Shown here: piece after piece, positions 13,774 through 21,268 of the stretch
How positions within the stretch are numbered: the first letter of the stretch is position 1
How the letters are laid out: every line of letters begins with the position of its first letter
Program-made: the position numbers and the translations under genes
Assembly: GCA_016928395.1 (NCBI GenBank)
Contig: JAFGKV010000127.1
Coordinates: forward strand, 1-21,268
From: Candidatus Fermentibacterota bacterium
GTDB lineage: Bacteria; JAFGKV01
Direction: 5' to 3'
DNA: 21,268 bases
The notes under the pieces: generated by a model
The model's database searches: none
The model's input: the letters and a program-made list of their open reading frames with translations, nothing else
What the model was told of the DNA's origin: nothing

Positions 13774-15218
13774 ACCTTCGCCTCCCCTACGCGGATAGCG
13801 CGGAACCGGCAGTAGCTGGCGCCATGGGTCATTCTCATCCTCTGGGACGGCTCGCCTTTGCCGCAGTTCATGAGGCCGAACGGCTTCCAGTGGGAAGGGC
13901 CGGCAATGGCATCACAGCTTCCCCAGAACTGACGCGTCTGCGACTGATACGTGACCTTCTTCAGCGGCTTCGTCACCGTGCCGCCCTCGATCATCCAGAA
14001 CATGTCGCCGCCGAACTGGAAGTTGTTGCGCATCTGATCGATGGAGAAACTCCCGCGCCCCTGAATGTAGACGCCGCGGTCAACACCGGCGATCAGCGAC
14101 TCGGGGGTTACCTCCTCGCGTGAACCCGGCTCCATGTACAGATTGGGGATCCGGTTGATGGGGAAACTCCGGAACCCGTCGGCGCGGCAGCACCCTACCG
14201 AGTGCTCCCAGCCGATCAGGGGGGCGGTCTCCCGGGTTGTCCCCAGGCCGACCAGAATGCCATCTCGGATGATGGGAAACTTCTGCATGGCCACCCCGTC
14301 GTCGTCAAAAAACCAGCTCCCCGCACCGCCCGGCATGGTATTGTCTACCGTGAAGTTCACGATCTCGCTGCCGTACTTGAGGCTTCCGACATCATTGGGA
14401 CGAATGAAACTCCGGCCTGCGAAGTTGCTCTCCCACCCCAGGATGCGATCCAACTCCGTGGGATGGCCCACCGATTCGTGCATTGTCAGGGCTAAGTGAT
14501 CGGGGTCAAGAACAAGATCCATGACGCCCACGGGGCTGGGATCCGCGCAGCACTTGAGCACTGCCTCTTCGGCCCACCAGCGCGCCCGGCCGGCCAGGTC
14601 CAGAGAGCGGATGAACTCATACCCGGCCTGTCGTGCCCCGCCCTGGTAGCTGCGTTCCTGCGACTCGCCGTTCTTCACGGCCACGGCCTGGAGCATGGGG
14701 TTGGCGAAGGTGGTGGTCATGTCGACGTAGGTGCCGTCGGTGGTGGCGATGATCCTGTGCACCCGCGAAAACTCAAGCAGGCCAAGGGTCATGACCACAC
14801 CGGGCACCCCAAGCATGGCGTCGCACGCCGACAACAGCAGATCGGCCTTCTCGCCGTGGGGAACGGCGAATGGGTCTTCCTCGCACGGACCGATGCACGT
14901 CGCAACGTGGGCGGGCTCGGGCGCCATGACGAGAGGCGGCGTACGCCTGGCCTTGGATGATGCCTGGGCTGTGGCGACGGCACGATGAGCCGTCTTCGCC
15001 ACGGCGTCCCTGGAAAGCGTGGTACTTGAGGCGAAACCCCATGCACCATCGATGAGCATGCGCACCGCATACCCGAAGCTCTCAGCCTCATCGATCAGCC
15101 GGAGTGATCGCCTCTTGACGAAGATGCGGTTCTCGCGTTCTTCCACCACGCGCATGTCGGCAAAACTGGCCCCGGCTTCCTGGGCGATGCCCAGGGCGAT
15201 CTCAGTGTATTCCCTCAT
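13770..15218 (-). CDS. tldD: TldD-like catalytic subunit of the TldD-TldE metalloprotease
   Basis: This 482-residue protein is the same length as Escherichia coli TldD (481). The zinc protease motif HESVGH (H247, E248, H252) lies in 'LALTMHESVGHPTELDRILG', the family HExxxH signature. The C-terminal 'CGKGEPSQ' offers C452 as the probable third metal ligand. Other family segments are 'FVKRRSLRLIDEAESFGYAV' (about 33-52), 'NFTVDNTMPGGAGSW' and 'YIQGRGSFSIDQMRNNFQFG'. It is cytoplasmic, with no signal peptide. It pairs with TldE, whose gene overlaps by four bases. AGGAG lies about six bases before the ATG. The gap from the preceding membrane-protein gene is only 25 bases, so it may be transcribed with the glycosyltransferase genes. 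Confidence 0.95.
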   Translation of the reverse strand: MREYTEIALGIAQEAGASFADMRVVEERENRIFVKRRSLRLIDEAESFGYAVRMLIDGAWGFASSTTLSRDAVAKTAHRAVATAQASSKARRTPPLVMAPEPAHVATCIGPCEEDPFAVPHGEKADLLLSACDAMLGVPGVVMTLGLLEFSRVHRIIATTDGTYVDMTTTFANPMLQAVAVKNGESQERSYQGGARQAGYEFIRSLDLAGRARWWAEEAVLKCCADPSPVGVMDLVLDPDHLALTMHESVGHPTELDRILGWESNFAGRSFIRPNDVGSLKYGSEIVNFTVDNTMPGGAGSWFFDDDGVAMQKFPIIRDGILVGLGTTRETAPLIGWEHSVGCCRADGFRSFPINRIPNLYMEPGSREEVTPESLIAGVDRGVYIQGRGSFSIDQMRNNFQFGGDMFWMIEGGTVTKPLKKVTYQSQTRQFWGSCDAIAGPSHWKPFGLMNCGKGEPSQRMRMTHGASYCRFRAIRVGEAKV

Positions 15219-15243
15219 GCCCTCTCCTCTCTATGCTATCACC

Positions 15244-18200
15244 TTACGACAGGGCAGGTAGCAGGGTTGGGCTCCGCGATTGCCCCACCGGGCCCGGATG
15301 ACTCCGGGTGCCGGGCTCTTCACCCTCGGGACGGTAGGCACGCAACTCAATGGATTCGATGCGAACCCGACCGACCCCGTCGGGAAATTCCAGGCGGAGT
15401 CTCGTCACGGATCCACGCCACACCCATGCCGGCAGCAGCCCCACATCGACTCGATAGGTGTGCGTCGTGTCGTCTGCCTCCATGAAAAACGCCATGGCCG
15501 CGGAACCGTCCAGCGTGTCTCGACGGGCTGAGGCAAAAACGACCCGCGCCGTGCCGACGACATCGCATGCCAGCCTCAGCACCAGCGTATGACCCCCATC
15601 GGGCTGGATGAACACGGGCGGTGATGTCAACGCCTTGGCGTGGCCCGAAACTGCGGCGGGCAGGCCCGCGCCGGGCGAGGATTCCTCCCGAAGGCCTCGA
15701 ATCCCTGACCAGGTCGACAAAATCTCGGAAGCCGACCATCGCCGCACGAGATCGGACTCCTGCGGCAGGTCGCCAAGATACCGAGGCACATGCCCCACAT
15801 CGACCGCAAAGGGTGCCGATGCGATGAAGTTCCACACTGCCTGATCGCGGGGAATTGGCCGGCCGCGCGCTTCCAGAATGATCGTGTCGTCTACGAGAGC
15901 GGAAGGGGCGTAGTTCCGATAGAGGTGGCGCGTGATCAGCGGATGGCGCAGCGGATGAATGAGCCAGTCATACCCGTATTTCTCCGCATCGCCCGAGGGG
16001 AAGAGCACCATCCGGGGGCGTACCGCGGCCAGGGATGCGACGACCTCGCGCTGCGCGGCCAGGGATGCGGCATAGGTTGTCTGCACGTAGCGCGTGGGGC
16101 AGGGCCGGTCTGCCAGGAAGTAGAGCAAGCCGCCATTGAGGAAGTCATAGAATCCCTCATTCGGACCAAGAGTCTTGTTCACGTAGTCCACCACGTGCTC
16201 GATCCATGCGGCGGTCCCGGGGTCGGCCACCACGCCGGCGCCCGCCCGCCGTAGCCGAAGCTCCTTGAGGCGTGCGGATCCATCCCGCCGCGACTCAGGC
16301 CCCAGGCGCCCGGATAGAATGCGGGCGGGGGCGGTTTCCGGATCCACCACCATGATCCGGAACCCGAGAAATAGCAAGACGCCCAACGCCATGGCATGGG
16401 AGACGGCACCCCGGCGGGCGGTGCGCAGCGCGTTCGCATGATGCTGGATGAGCACTACCAGCACCACGAACACCAAAGGAAGGAGCTTGCCGACATGATC
16501 CATATCGGGCCTTCGAATGACCGCCCGGAAGAAGGCCGCCGAACCCGCAACGACCACCGGGAGCGCGAGGGTTGATCCGGCTACCTGACCCAGAGAACGG
16601 CGCGCGGCCAGATGCGCCAGACCCCACACGATGACGAAGGGAGGCAGATAGAGGGCCGTTGCCTTGGACTGAACGAGGCGACCCAGTCCTTGTGCCCCGT
16701 GGCGCAGGAGCATCCAGGGAAGTTGGGGATACGGCCGGGATGAGCGATCCGACAGCCCTCCCACGATGGAGAATGAGGTCTGGATGAAATGCGGCAGGGC
16801 TCCCCGTACTGCGAGATAGATCAGAGGAACCGCGGCGCCCACGAGCCCCCCGCACAGCACGGCAGCCGTCGACCGCCACCATGGCCGCGGCCACGCCGGA
16901 TCGGGCGGGAGTGTGGCCCCGTAGGCCAGAGTGGCTGCCACCGCCACCGCCGCCGCAATTCCGCCATCCAAGCTGTAGAACACTGCCAGAGCCCCCAGAC
17001 AGCCCGCGGCGAACGCGGGTCGGCGATCACGACACCGGCGCACGAGCCACATGGTCATGGCCGCATACGCGAGGAATGGCAGCCAGTACCGCCCGTGGGG
17101 TGGCGGGAGGGTGAATGCCGCGACCGCAGCAGCAGCCACGCCCTTTAGAGGCGAGCCGAGGCAGATCGCCAGCAATACGTAGAGCGCGACCATGGCAAAG
17201 GGATCCACGGCGTGCTGGATCGCGCGTACGCCATGCACCGACCAGTCACGGGCCAATCCCATCTGCGGCACCAGGCCGTTCTCGGCCAGGCCATGCCAGA
17301 GGAATACCTCCTTGTAGGGGGCTGCCCCCTGGGCGATGGCCGCCGCGGGGGTGAGCCGCTCGCCCTCATGGTAGAGGTCGATGGGTTCGCGCACATCGTG
17401 TACGTAGCACGTGGCGTAGAGCACGGCGGGGGCCCACACCCACCAGAACAGCCGGGAGGTCAGCCGCCGGGAGATGGCCGAAGCGCGCCCGGCCGCCACG
17501 GCCGCGAGAATGCAGGCGGCGATGACCGCGACGACCGCGGCAGTTCTCAGGGCATGACTGGCAGGATCGGCATTGAGAATCACCAGGCCGCCAAGGGGAA
17601 AGACCCCCGCCGCCGCGACGCGCCGGGCATTCTCTCGCCCCATGCGTAGCGACAGTAGCCCTGAGGCCGCCGCCCATAGGGCGCCCACTAAGACACTACA
17701 CACGAGCGCGAACACGATGGAGGCACGGCGCAGGGTCGCGAAATCTTCTCCAGGCCCCCACGCGATCATGGAGGCGAGGCCGATGCCAGCCAAGACTATG
17801 GCGCCCAGGGTTTCCGCCTCGAAAACGCGACGAGATGCGCCCGATTCGTTCGCGGGCGGGCCCGGCGACTCGACGGAAGTCGATGAGAGAGCCCTCGCCC
17901 TGCCCTTGAAGGAGACCGCCGTGAGCAGGGCATAGGCGGCGCCGCAGATCGCCAGAGCCGAGCCTACACCGATGCCAGCGGCGACCGGGGCGGGCCAGGC
18001 CAGGAGCGCGGCAGGAGCCACGATCGCCAGAAGACTCCCGGGCCCGGCTGGTCTGTGCAACCGAGCGGCGCGCAGGGCCACCACACACGCCAGCGGCACA
18101 ATGATGCAGGCCATGAGGAAGATGGGCACTTCGCGGCCCTTGGCATAGCCTTCGACCACCGCCTGGTTGATGACATCGCCATCCCAGCGCAGGACCGGCG

Positions 18201-18321
18201 CCACGTGGGGCGCAAGCAGGGCCACGACTCCCAAGCCGAATGCGCCGGCGCACAGCGCGACGAAGGTGGCCGCGCCCGATGGGCCGACCGGGGATACTCG
18301 CCCGACGGCCGAGCGAGGCAT
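15244..18321 (-). CDS. Giant GT-C-like membrane protein with C-terminal beta-sandwich
   Basis: This protein is 1025 residues from this start. About a dozen or more hydrophobic segments lie between residues 15 and 665. An extracytoplasmic loop after a membrane helix reads 'DVREPIDLYHEGERLTPAAA' (about 309-328), the acidic-loop arrangement of GT-C lipid-linked-sugar glycosyltransferases. 'GAAPYKEVFLWHG' follows it. A soluble region (about 700-820) includes 'FYDFLNGGLLYFLADRPCPT' and 'RMVLFPSG', similar to periplasmic tails of this class. The last part (about 903-994) has 'DGGHTLVLRL', 'YRVDVGLLPAWVWRGSVTRL' and 'RIESIEL', resembling carbohydrate-binding beta-sandwiches. GT-C activity is inferred, not shown. 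The length is about twice that of typical GT39 enzymes. GAGG precedes the ATG at 18321. An in-frame ATG at 18420 lacks a ribosome site and would overlap the previous gene. Confidence 0.75.
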   Translation of the reverse strand: MPRSAVGRVSPVGPSGAATFVALCAGAFGLGVVALLAPHVAPVLRWDGDVINQAVVEGYAKGREVPIFLMACIIVPLACVVALRAARLHRPAGPGSLLAIVAPAALLAWPAPVAAGIGVGSALAICGAAYALLTAVSFKGRARALSSTSVESPGPPANESGASRRVFEAETLGAIVLAGIGLASMIAWGPGEDFATLRRASIVFALVCSVLVGALWAAASGLLSLRMGRENARRVAAAGVFPLGGLVILNADPASHALRTAAVVAVIAACILAAVAAGRASAISRRLTSRLFWWVWAPAVLYATCYVHDVREPIDLYHEGERLTPAAAIAQGAAPYKEVFLWHGLAENGLVPQMGLARDWSVHGVRAIQHAVDPFAMVALYVLLAICLGSPLKGVAAAAVAAFTLPPPHGRYWLPFLAYAAMTMWLVRRCRDRRPAFAAGCLGALAVFYSLDGGIAAAVAVAATLAYGATLPPDPAWPRPWWRSTAAVLCGGLVGAAVPLIYLAVRGALPHFIQTSFSIVGGLSDRSSRPYPQLPWMLLRHGAQGLGRLVQSKATALYLPPFVIVWGLAHLAARRSLGQVAGSTLALPVVVAGSAAFFRAVIRRPDMDHVGKLLPLVFVVLVVLIQHHANALRTARRGAVSHAMALGVLLFLGFRIMVVDPETAPARILSGRLGPESRRDGSARLKELRLRRAGAGVVADPGTAAWIEHVVDYVNKTLGPNEGFYDFLNGGLLYFLADRPCPTRYVQTTYAASLAAQREVVASLAAVRPRMVLFPSGDAEKYGYDWLIHPLRHPLITRHLYRNYAPSALVDDTIILEARGRPIPRDQAVWNFIASAPFAVDVGHVPRYLGDLPQESDLVRRWSASEILSTWSGIRGLREESSPGAGLPAAVSGHAKALTSPPVFIQPDGGHTLVLRLACDVVGTARVVFASARRDTLDGSAAMAFFMEADDTTHTYRVDVGLLPAWVWRGSVTRLRLEFPDGVGRVRIESIELRAYRPEGEEPGTRSHPGPVGQSRSPTLLPALS

Positions 18322-18367
18322 GTCATGCCTCGTCACAGGTACACCTTCACGTCGGGGAAGACCTCCC

Positions 18368-19915
18368 TCACCTGAGCCCCAGGCGATAGACCCCGGTGGT
18401 GCCCTCGCCGTAAGGGCCATCCCATTGTTCGGCCATAATCCGGTTGGCCCTTACCCCGCATGAGCGCAACATCGGCCACACTCGTTTCTCCAGGACGCGG
18501 TCTCTCGTGGAGATTTCCAAGTAGTACGCGGACTGCCGTAGGATATCGCACCCTTCGGTGAGGCCGACCACACGCAATGGCGCATGTACGTACCCCAAGG
18601 CAGGAACGCTAAGAGCCTCAGCCGCTTTCCCCGCCGCCACGATGGGGAGATCCCCCGCTGCTGCCCGAAGGTAGTCTATCGCGGCCTTGTGGGCGCGAAT
18701 GGTCCCCCTGTACCCAAGGGTGCTCTCATGTACAGACCATTTGTCCATCTTCCAGACCTCGGCTGAGAACGCCGCGGAAATCATAAGGCCGGCCGAAACC
18801 GCCACGATTGGCCATCCGGCGCGGCGCCGGACCAATGCAGCCGCGGAACAGATGGCCAGACCGGGCCATGCCGGCAACATGTACCGGGGAAATCGGTAGT
18901 GATACGTGCAGAAGAGCAGCGTCAGGGCCAGGGCCAGCAGCGGCACGATCCTCCAGAAGCCACCTCTGGCCCAACAGAGAGCAGCCACCACCACGAAAAG
19001 GCCCACCGCGGCCCCGTCGGCCGCTCCCATGCGAGGCATTGCCGCGGCCCCTACCACGCAAAGGGCGCAGACAGCAAGGGGGATCGCCATGCGCCAGCCG
19101 CGCCGAACTCCCAGCAGCACTGCCGCGCTGAACGGCACCCAGGCCCACTGATCGACCACCAGTCGCCGCACCCAGTACACCCAGCCGTCAAGACCCGCTC
19201 GGACATTGTGCAGCAGCGAGAAGTCCTCCACGTTCTCGGGGTAAAGGAACCACCCGAAGCGGACCTTGCACGCCACGAGCCACGCCGCATAGACGATCAC
19301 CGGAACCCACAGGAAAACCTGCCGGAATCGTGGTCTCCAAAGACCGAGCGTTCCCATGGCAGATAGAACCGCGGGTGCCAGTATTCCGGGCGCCTTGGTG
19401 AGTGGGGCCAAGGCGCCTGCCAGCAGATAGATGGCCGGCCATCCCCGGTGGGCGGCGAGCAGGGTCAGGATCGAGAGCGCAGCCACCGGTATGTCCAGCC
19501 GCACCAAGGTGGTCTGCACCAAGAACGGGGGCCATGCCGCCACCAACAGCGCCGCCATTGACCCTGCGGAAGACCCGGCAAGGCCGGCGCCCAAACCATA
19601 GACCGCCGCCACCATCACCATGGAGAACACCACGGATAGGGCATGAGCAGTCTCGACGTGGGGGCCGAACAGTCGGAATGCGATCCCCTCCAGAAGAAAA
19701 AAGAACGGGGGATGCACCTCGTCCTCGATGAACGGATCGAAGGTGCGCATCATGTGCAGGGCATTGGGTATCATGTAGGCCTGGCCGTCGCCAAACTCGG
19801 GCTGTCGAAGTGTCGCGATCCCCGCGCCTGCCGTGATAAGGAGGCCGGCGACAAGCCCCCAATGGGCGCCCAGGGTTCGCAGGGTTCGTGATCGCGCGTG
19901 TGTCATGAGGCCCAT
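18368..19915 (-). CDS. GT39/ArnT-like membrane glycosyltransferase
   Basis: This is 515 residues from the ATG at 19915, a normal length for the GT39/PMT-2/ArnT group. After the first membrane helix comes 'FGDGQAYMIPNALHM', then 'FIEDEVHPPFFFLLEGIAFR' in the first outer loop. This has the acidic residues and 'HPP' typical of enzymes that use polyprenyl-phosphate sugars. About ten further hydrophobic segments follow, with 'APLTKAPGILAPAV' and 'YHYRFPRYMLPAWPGLAI', also usual for the family. A soluble C-terminal tail of about 120 residues ends the protein. The sugar and acceptor cannot be read from the sequence. The start is seven bases after the AEC transporter stop. A frame-extending TTG at 19936 has no better ribosome site, and an ATG at 19906 is also possible. 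It is probably cotranscribed with the genes on both sides. Confidence 0.88.
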   Translation of the reverse strand: MGLMTHARSRTLRTLGAHWGLVAGLLITAGAGIATLRQPEFGDGQAYMIPNALHMMRTFDPFIEDEVHPPFFFLLEGIAFRLFGPHVETAHALSVVFSMVMVAAVYGLGAGLAGSSAGSMAALLVAAWPPFLVQTTLVRLDIPVAALSILTLLAAHRGWPAIYLLAGALAPLTKAPGILAPAVLSAMGTLGLWRPRFRQVFLWVPVIVYAAWLVACKVRFGWFLYPENVEDFSLLHNVRAGLDGWVYWVRRLVVDQWAWVPFSAAVLLGVRRGWRMAIPLAVCALCVVGAAAMPRMGAADGAAVGLFVVVAALCWARGGFWRIVPLLALALTLLFCTYHYRFPRYMLPAWPGLAICSAAALVRRRAGWPIVAVSAGLMISAAFSAEVWKMDKWSVHESTLGYRGTIRAHKAAIDYLRAAAGDLPIVAAGKAAEALSVPALGYVHAPLRVVGLTEGCDILRQSAYYLEISTRDRVLEKRVWPMLRSCGVRANRIMAEQWDGPYGEGTTGVYRLGLR

Positions 19916-19922
19916 ACGACTC

Positions 19923-20882
19923 TCAGTTCGAGACAAGCCGCCACACTGTCAGGCAGAGCGGCAGGGTGAGGGAACAGAGAGCATAGGTCACCAGCATGAT
20001 GCTGCCGATTTTGCGCTCGTCGCCGCCATAGGTGCGAACCTGGAGTATGATACCTGTGGCCGGTGCGGATGCGGCCTGGATTACGAAGAACTGTGCAAGG
20101 AGCTCATGCTGCTGCGCAAGCCCAATCCCACGCAGCACCACCATGACGATGGCGGGCAGGGCAGTGAGCTTGAGCGCCGATACCTGCAGCGCATCCCGGC
20201 CATGGTCCCTCAGGCAGCAGGGCACACCGCCTAGAATCGCACCGAGCGCAAAGGTGGCAACGGGCACGGTGGCCTGGCCCATCAGCGACACAGCATTGAG
20301 CACGACCGACGGCATCCACCGTTCGCAGCCGACCATGGCGCCAGCAATGCCGACGAGGCTGGCCACCAAAGGCGGCGTCATGAGGCCTCTCCACCCTCGC
20401 TTCCCCTGGGATCGATTCGTTGCCAGAAGCGGCCCCAGGCTCCACAACAGGGGGTTCACGCCGATTATGAACAGGAAGGTATAGAGCGCGAAAGTCTCGA
20501 ACTGATCCGGAAACAGCCGCAAGCCCACGGGCAAGACCAGATAGCCGGCATTCTGCAGGCCGACCAGCGGAAGCAGATTGCGCGAAGACGAGAGCCGTCG
20601 GCCGAACGCGACTGCTGCCAAGCCTAGCCCGATCGCGGTTATGGCCACGGCAGAGAGGGGAAGCACCCACCAGAAGGAGAGGGCGTCGGGGTCGAACATG
20701 GTCACGAGATTGGAGAAGATGAGCGCAGGCAGAAACACGTTCACCGTGGCGGCAGTCAGCCCAGTGACGTGGGCCTGGGTGACGACATTTGTGCGGACAA
20801 GCACACCGGCCGCCGCCACCACCAAGAAAATGTCAAGGATGGCAGTAAAGGTACCCCAGAATGCGGGAAGGAATGCTGCCAT
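19923..20882 (-). CDS. AEC-family (auxin efflux carrier-like) transporter
   Basis: This is a 319-residue polytopic membrane protein with eight to ten hydrophobic segments. N-terminal 'TVNVFLPALIFSNLVTM' (about 47-63) matches the AEC family motif around the first helices. 'LVGLQNAGYLVLPVGL', 'MGQATVPVATFALGAILGG' and 'FVIQAASAPATGIILQVR' match the conserved positions of the second half. Bacterial members export or import small organic acids such as malate or malonate, and the substrate here is not evident. GAGG lies seven bases before the ATG at 20882. It is the first gene of the five-gene minus-strand run and ends seven bases before the glycosyltransferase start. Its link to the downstream glycosyltransferase and TldDE genes is positional only. 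Confidence 0.92.
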   Translation of the reverse strand: MAAFLPAFWGTFTAILDIFLVVAAAGVLVRTNVVTQAHVTGLTAATVNVFLPALIFSNLVTMFDPDALSFWWVLPLSAVAITAIGLGLAAVAFGRRLSSSRNLLPLVGLQNAGYLVLPVGLRLFPDQFETFALYTFLFIIGVNPLLWSLGPLLATNRSQGKRGWRGLMTPPLVASLVGIAGAMVGCERWMPSVVLNAVSLMGQATVPVATFALGAILGGVPCCLRDHGRDALQVSALKLTALPAIVMVVLRGIGLAQQHELLAQFFVIQAASAPATGIILQVRTYGGDERKIGSIMLVTYALCSLTLPLCLTVWRLVSN

Positions 20883-21128
20883 GCCGGTGCCTCGAATTCC
20901 TTAGAGCTCAGGATCGATAGAGATTCCCGGTCGCCTGTCGAGCATGAAGGGCGAGGTGGTACGCAGATCGGCACCAATCAGGGGAGCCCACGCCAACAAC
21001 GCAACCGCACCGTACCGGCGAGCGAAGGGAGCCGCACGCGGGCCTCACGCAAAGCCGCCTCGAGAAGTGAGGAGTGAGGAGATGGGGCGGCAGGCTTCTG
21101 AGTGCGGAAGGTGGAACTGAGAGCTACC

Positions 21129-21224
21129 CTGTAACTTCACGCGGCAACCTTAGAAGTTTCCCTATGTATGAGCAGGGCAACGCCCGGGGCCCCCACTAAG
21201 CTGTAACTTCACTCCACGCGGCAC
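21129..21224. repeat. Direct repeat CTGTAACTTCAC...GCGGCA
   Basis: CTGTAACTTCAC followed by GCGGCA occurs at 21129-21146. It occurs again at 21201-21222 with four extra bases (TCCA) between the two parts. The 54 bases between the copies show no feature. Confidence 0.6.
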
Positions 21225-21230
21225 CCATCA

Positions 21231-21266
21231 CCCTCATCCCCCGCATCCGCGGGTGCGGGGTGAGGG
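21231..21266. repeat. Long GC-rich hairpin at the window end
   Basis: CCCTCA (21231-21236) pairs with TGAGGG (21261-21266), and CCCCGCA (21239-21245) pairs with TGCGGGG (21254-21260), around an eight-base loop and a two-base bulge. No T tract follows. It looks like another intergenic repeat, not a terminator, but no second copy lies in this window. Confidence 0.55.
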
Positions 21267-21268
21267 CG

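Larger units (their letters stand above)
20883..21268. other. Intergenic region upstream of the transporter, with repeats
   Basis: These 386 bases reach the window edge and contain no convincing gene. They should hold the promoter of the minus-strand operon, but I found only weak matches. A tandem GTGAGGA pair lies near 21067-21080. The outer part contains the direct repeat and hairpin listed separately. Confidence 0.5.

Noticed and set aside
20769-21077. 102-codon plus-strand frame upstream of the transporter
   Set aside because: It overlaps the transporter start on the other strand, lacks a good ribosome site and has a low-complexity polar translation.

Overview
This is a GC-rich (roughly 60-65% by eye) chromosomal window from a Gram-negative-type (diderm) bacterium. 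The diderm call rests on a DUF3078-type outer-membrane barrel, a Tat-exported DUF362 protein, Sec signal peptides and polytopic GT-C-like membrane enzymes. A FlgD-type Ig domain and a surface protein with an N-terminal 'YQG-L/V-TD...GNPV' module and a conserved 'FDYRVVAKRKGYE' C-terminus are styles common in uncultured FCB-like and neighbouring candidate phyla. That taxonomic placement is an inference, and I cannot name the organism.

Layout. 1-91: one copy of a dispersed repeat. 116-451: small cysteine-rich DUF3795 protein (+). 575-1906: an nfeD-SPFH/Band 7 pair on the minus strand. 2133-2483: an orphan FlgD-Ig domain with no normal start. 2511-5615 (minus): a 1034-aa fusion of an N-lobe-less pseudokinase, a STAND-type ATPase and TPR repeats. 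Divergent from it, 5934-7742 is a secreted protein built of twelve gapless 26-residue repeats between N- and C-terminal modules. 7743-8056: an intergenic stretch with two structured repeat elements. 8057-8929: DUF3078 outer-membrane protein (+). 9012-11545 (minus): a tightly coupled TPR protein-DUF362 pair. 11546-12477: a 0.9-kb gene-free stretch packed with palindromes, hairpins, hexamer and heptamer arrays and copies of repeats seen elsewhere in the window. 12478-20882 (minus): a five-gene run, promoter-proximal first: AEC-family transporter, GT39-like glycosyltransferase, a very large GT-C-like membrane protein with a C-terminal beta-sandwich, TldD and TldE. 20883-21268: gene-free, with a direct repeat and a strong hairpin.

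Functional reading. NfeD with SPFH is a known membrane-microdomain or protein quality-control pairing. TldD with TldE is a known heterodimeric metalloprotease. The two membrane glycosyltransferase-like proteins probably act on lipid-linked sugars in the envelope. The short gaps and overlaps suggest cotranscription from the transporter through TldE, but a shared pathway is not shown. No rRNA, tRNA, CRISPR array, transposase, integrase or phage gene was recognised.

The most unusual content is the twelve-repeat surface protein, the catalytically dead kinase-STAND fusion opposite it, and three families of structured intergenic repeats. One of these is a palindrome whose outer arms covary between its two copies. 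Another is a double hairpin whose two loops are perfectly complementary.
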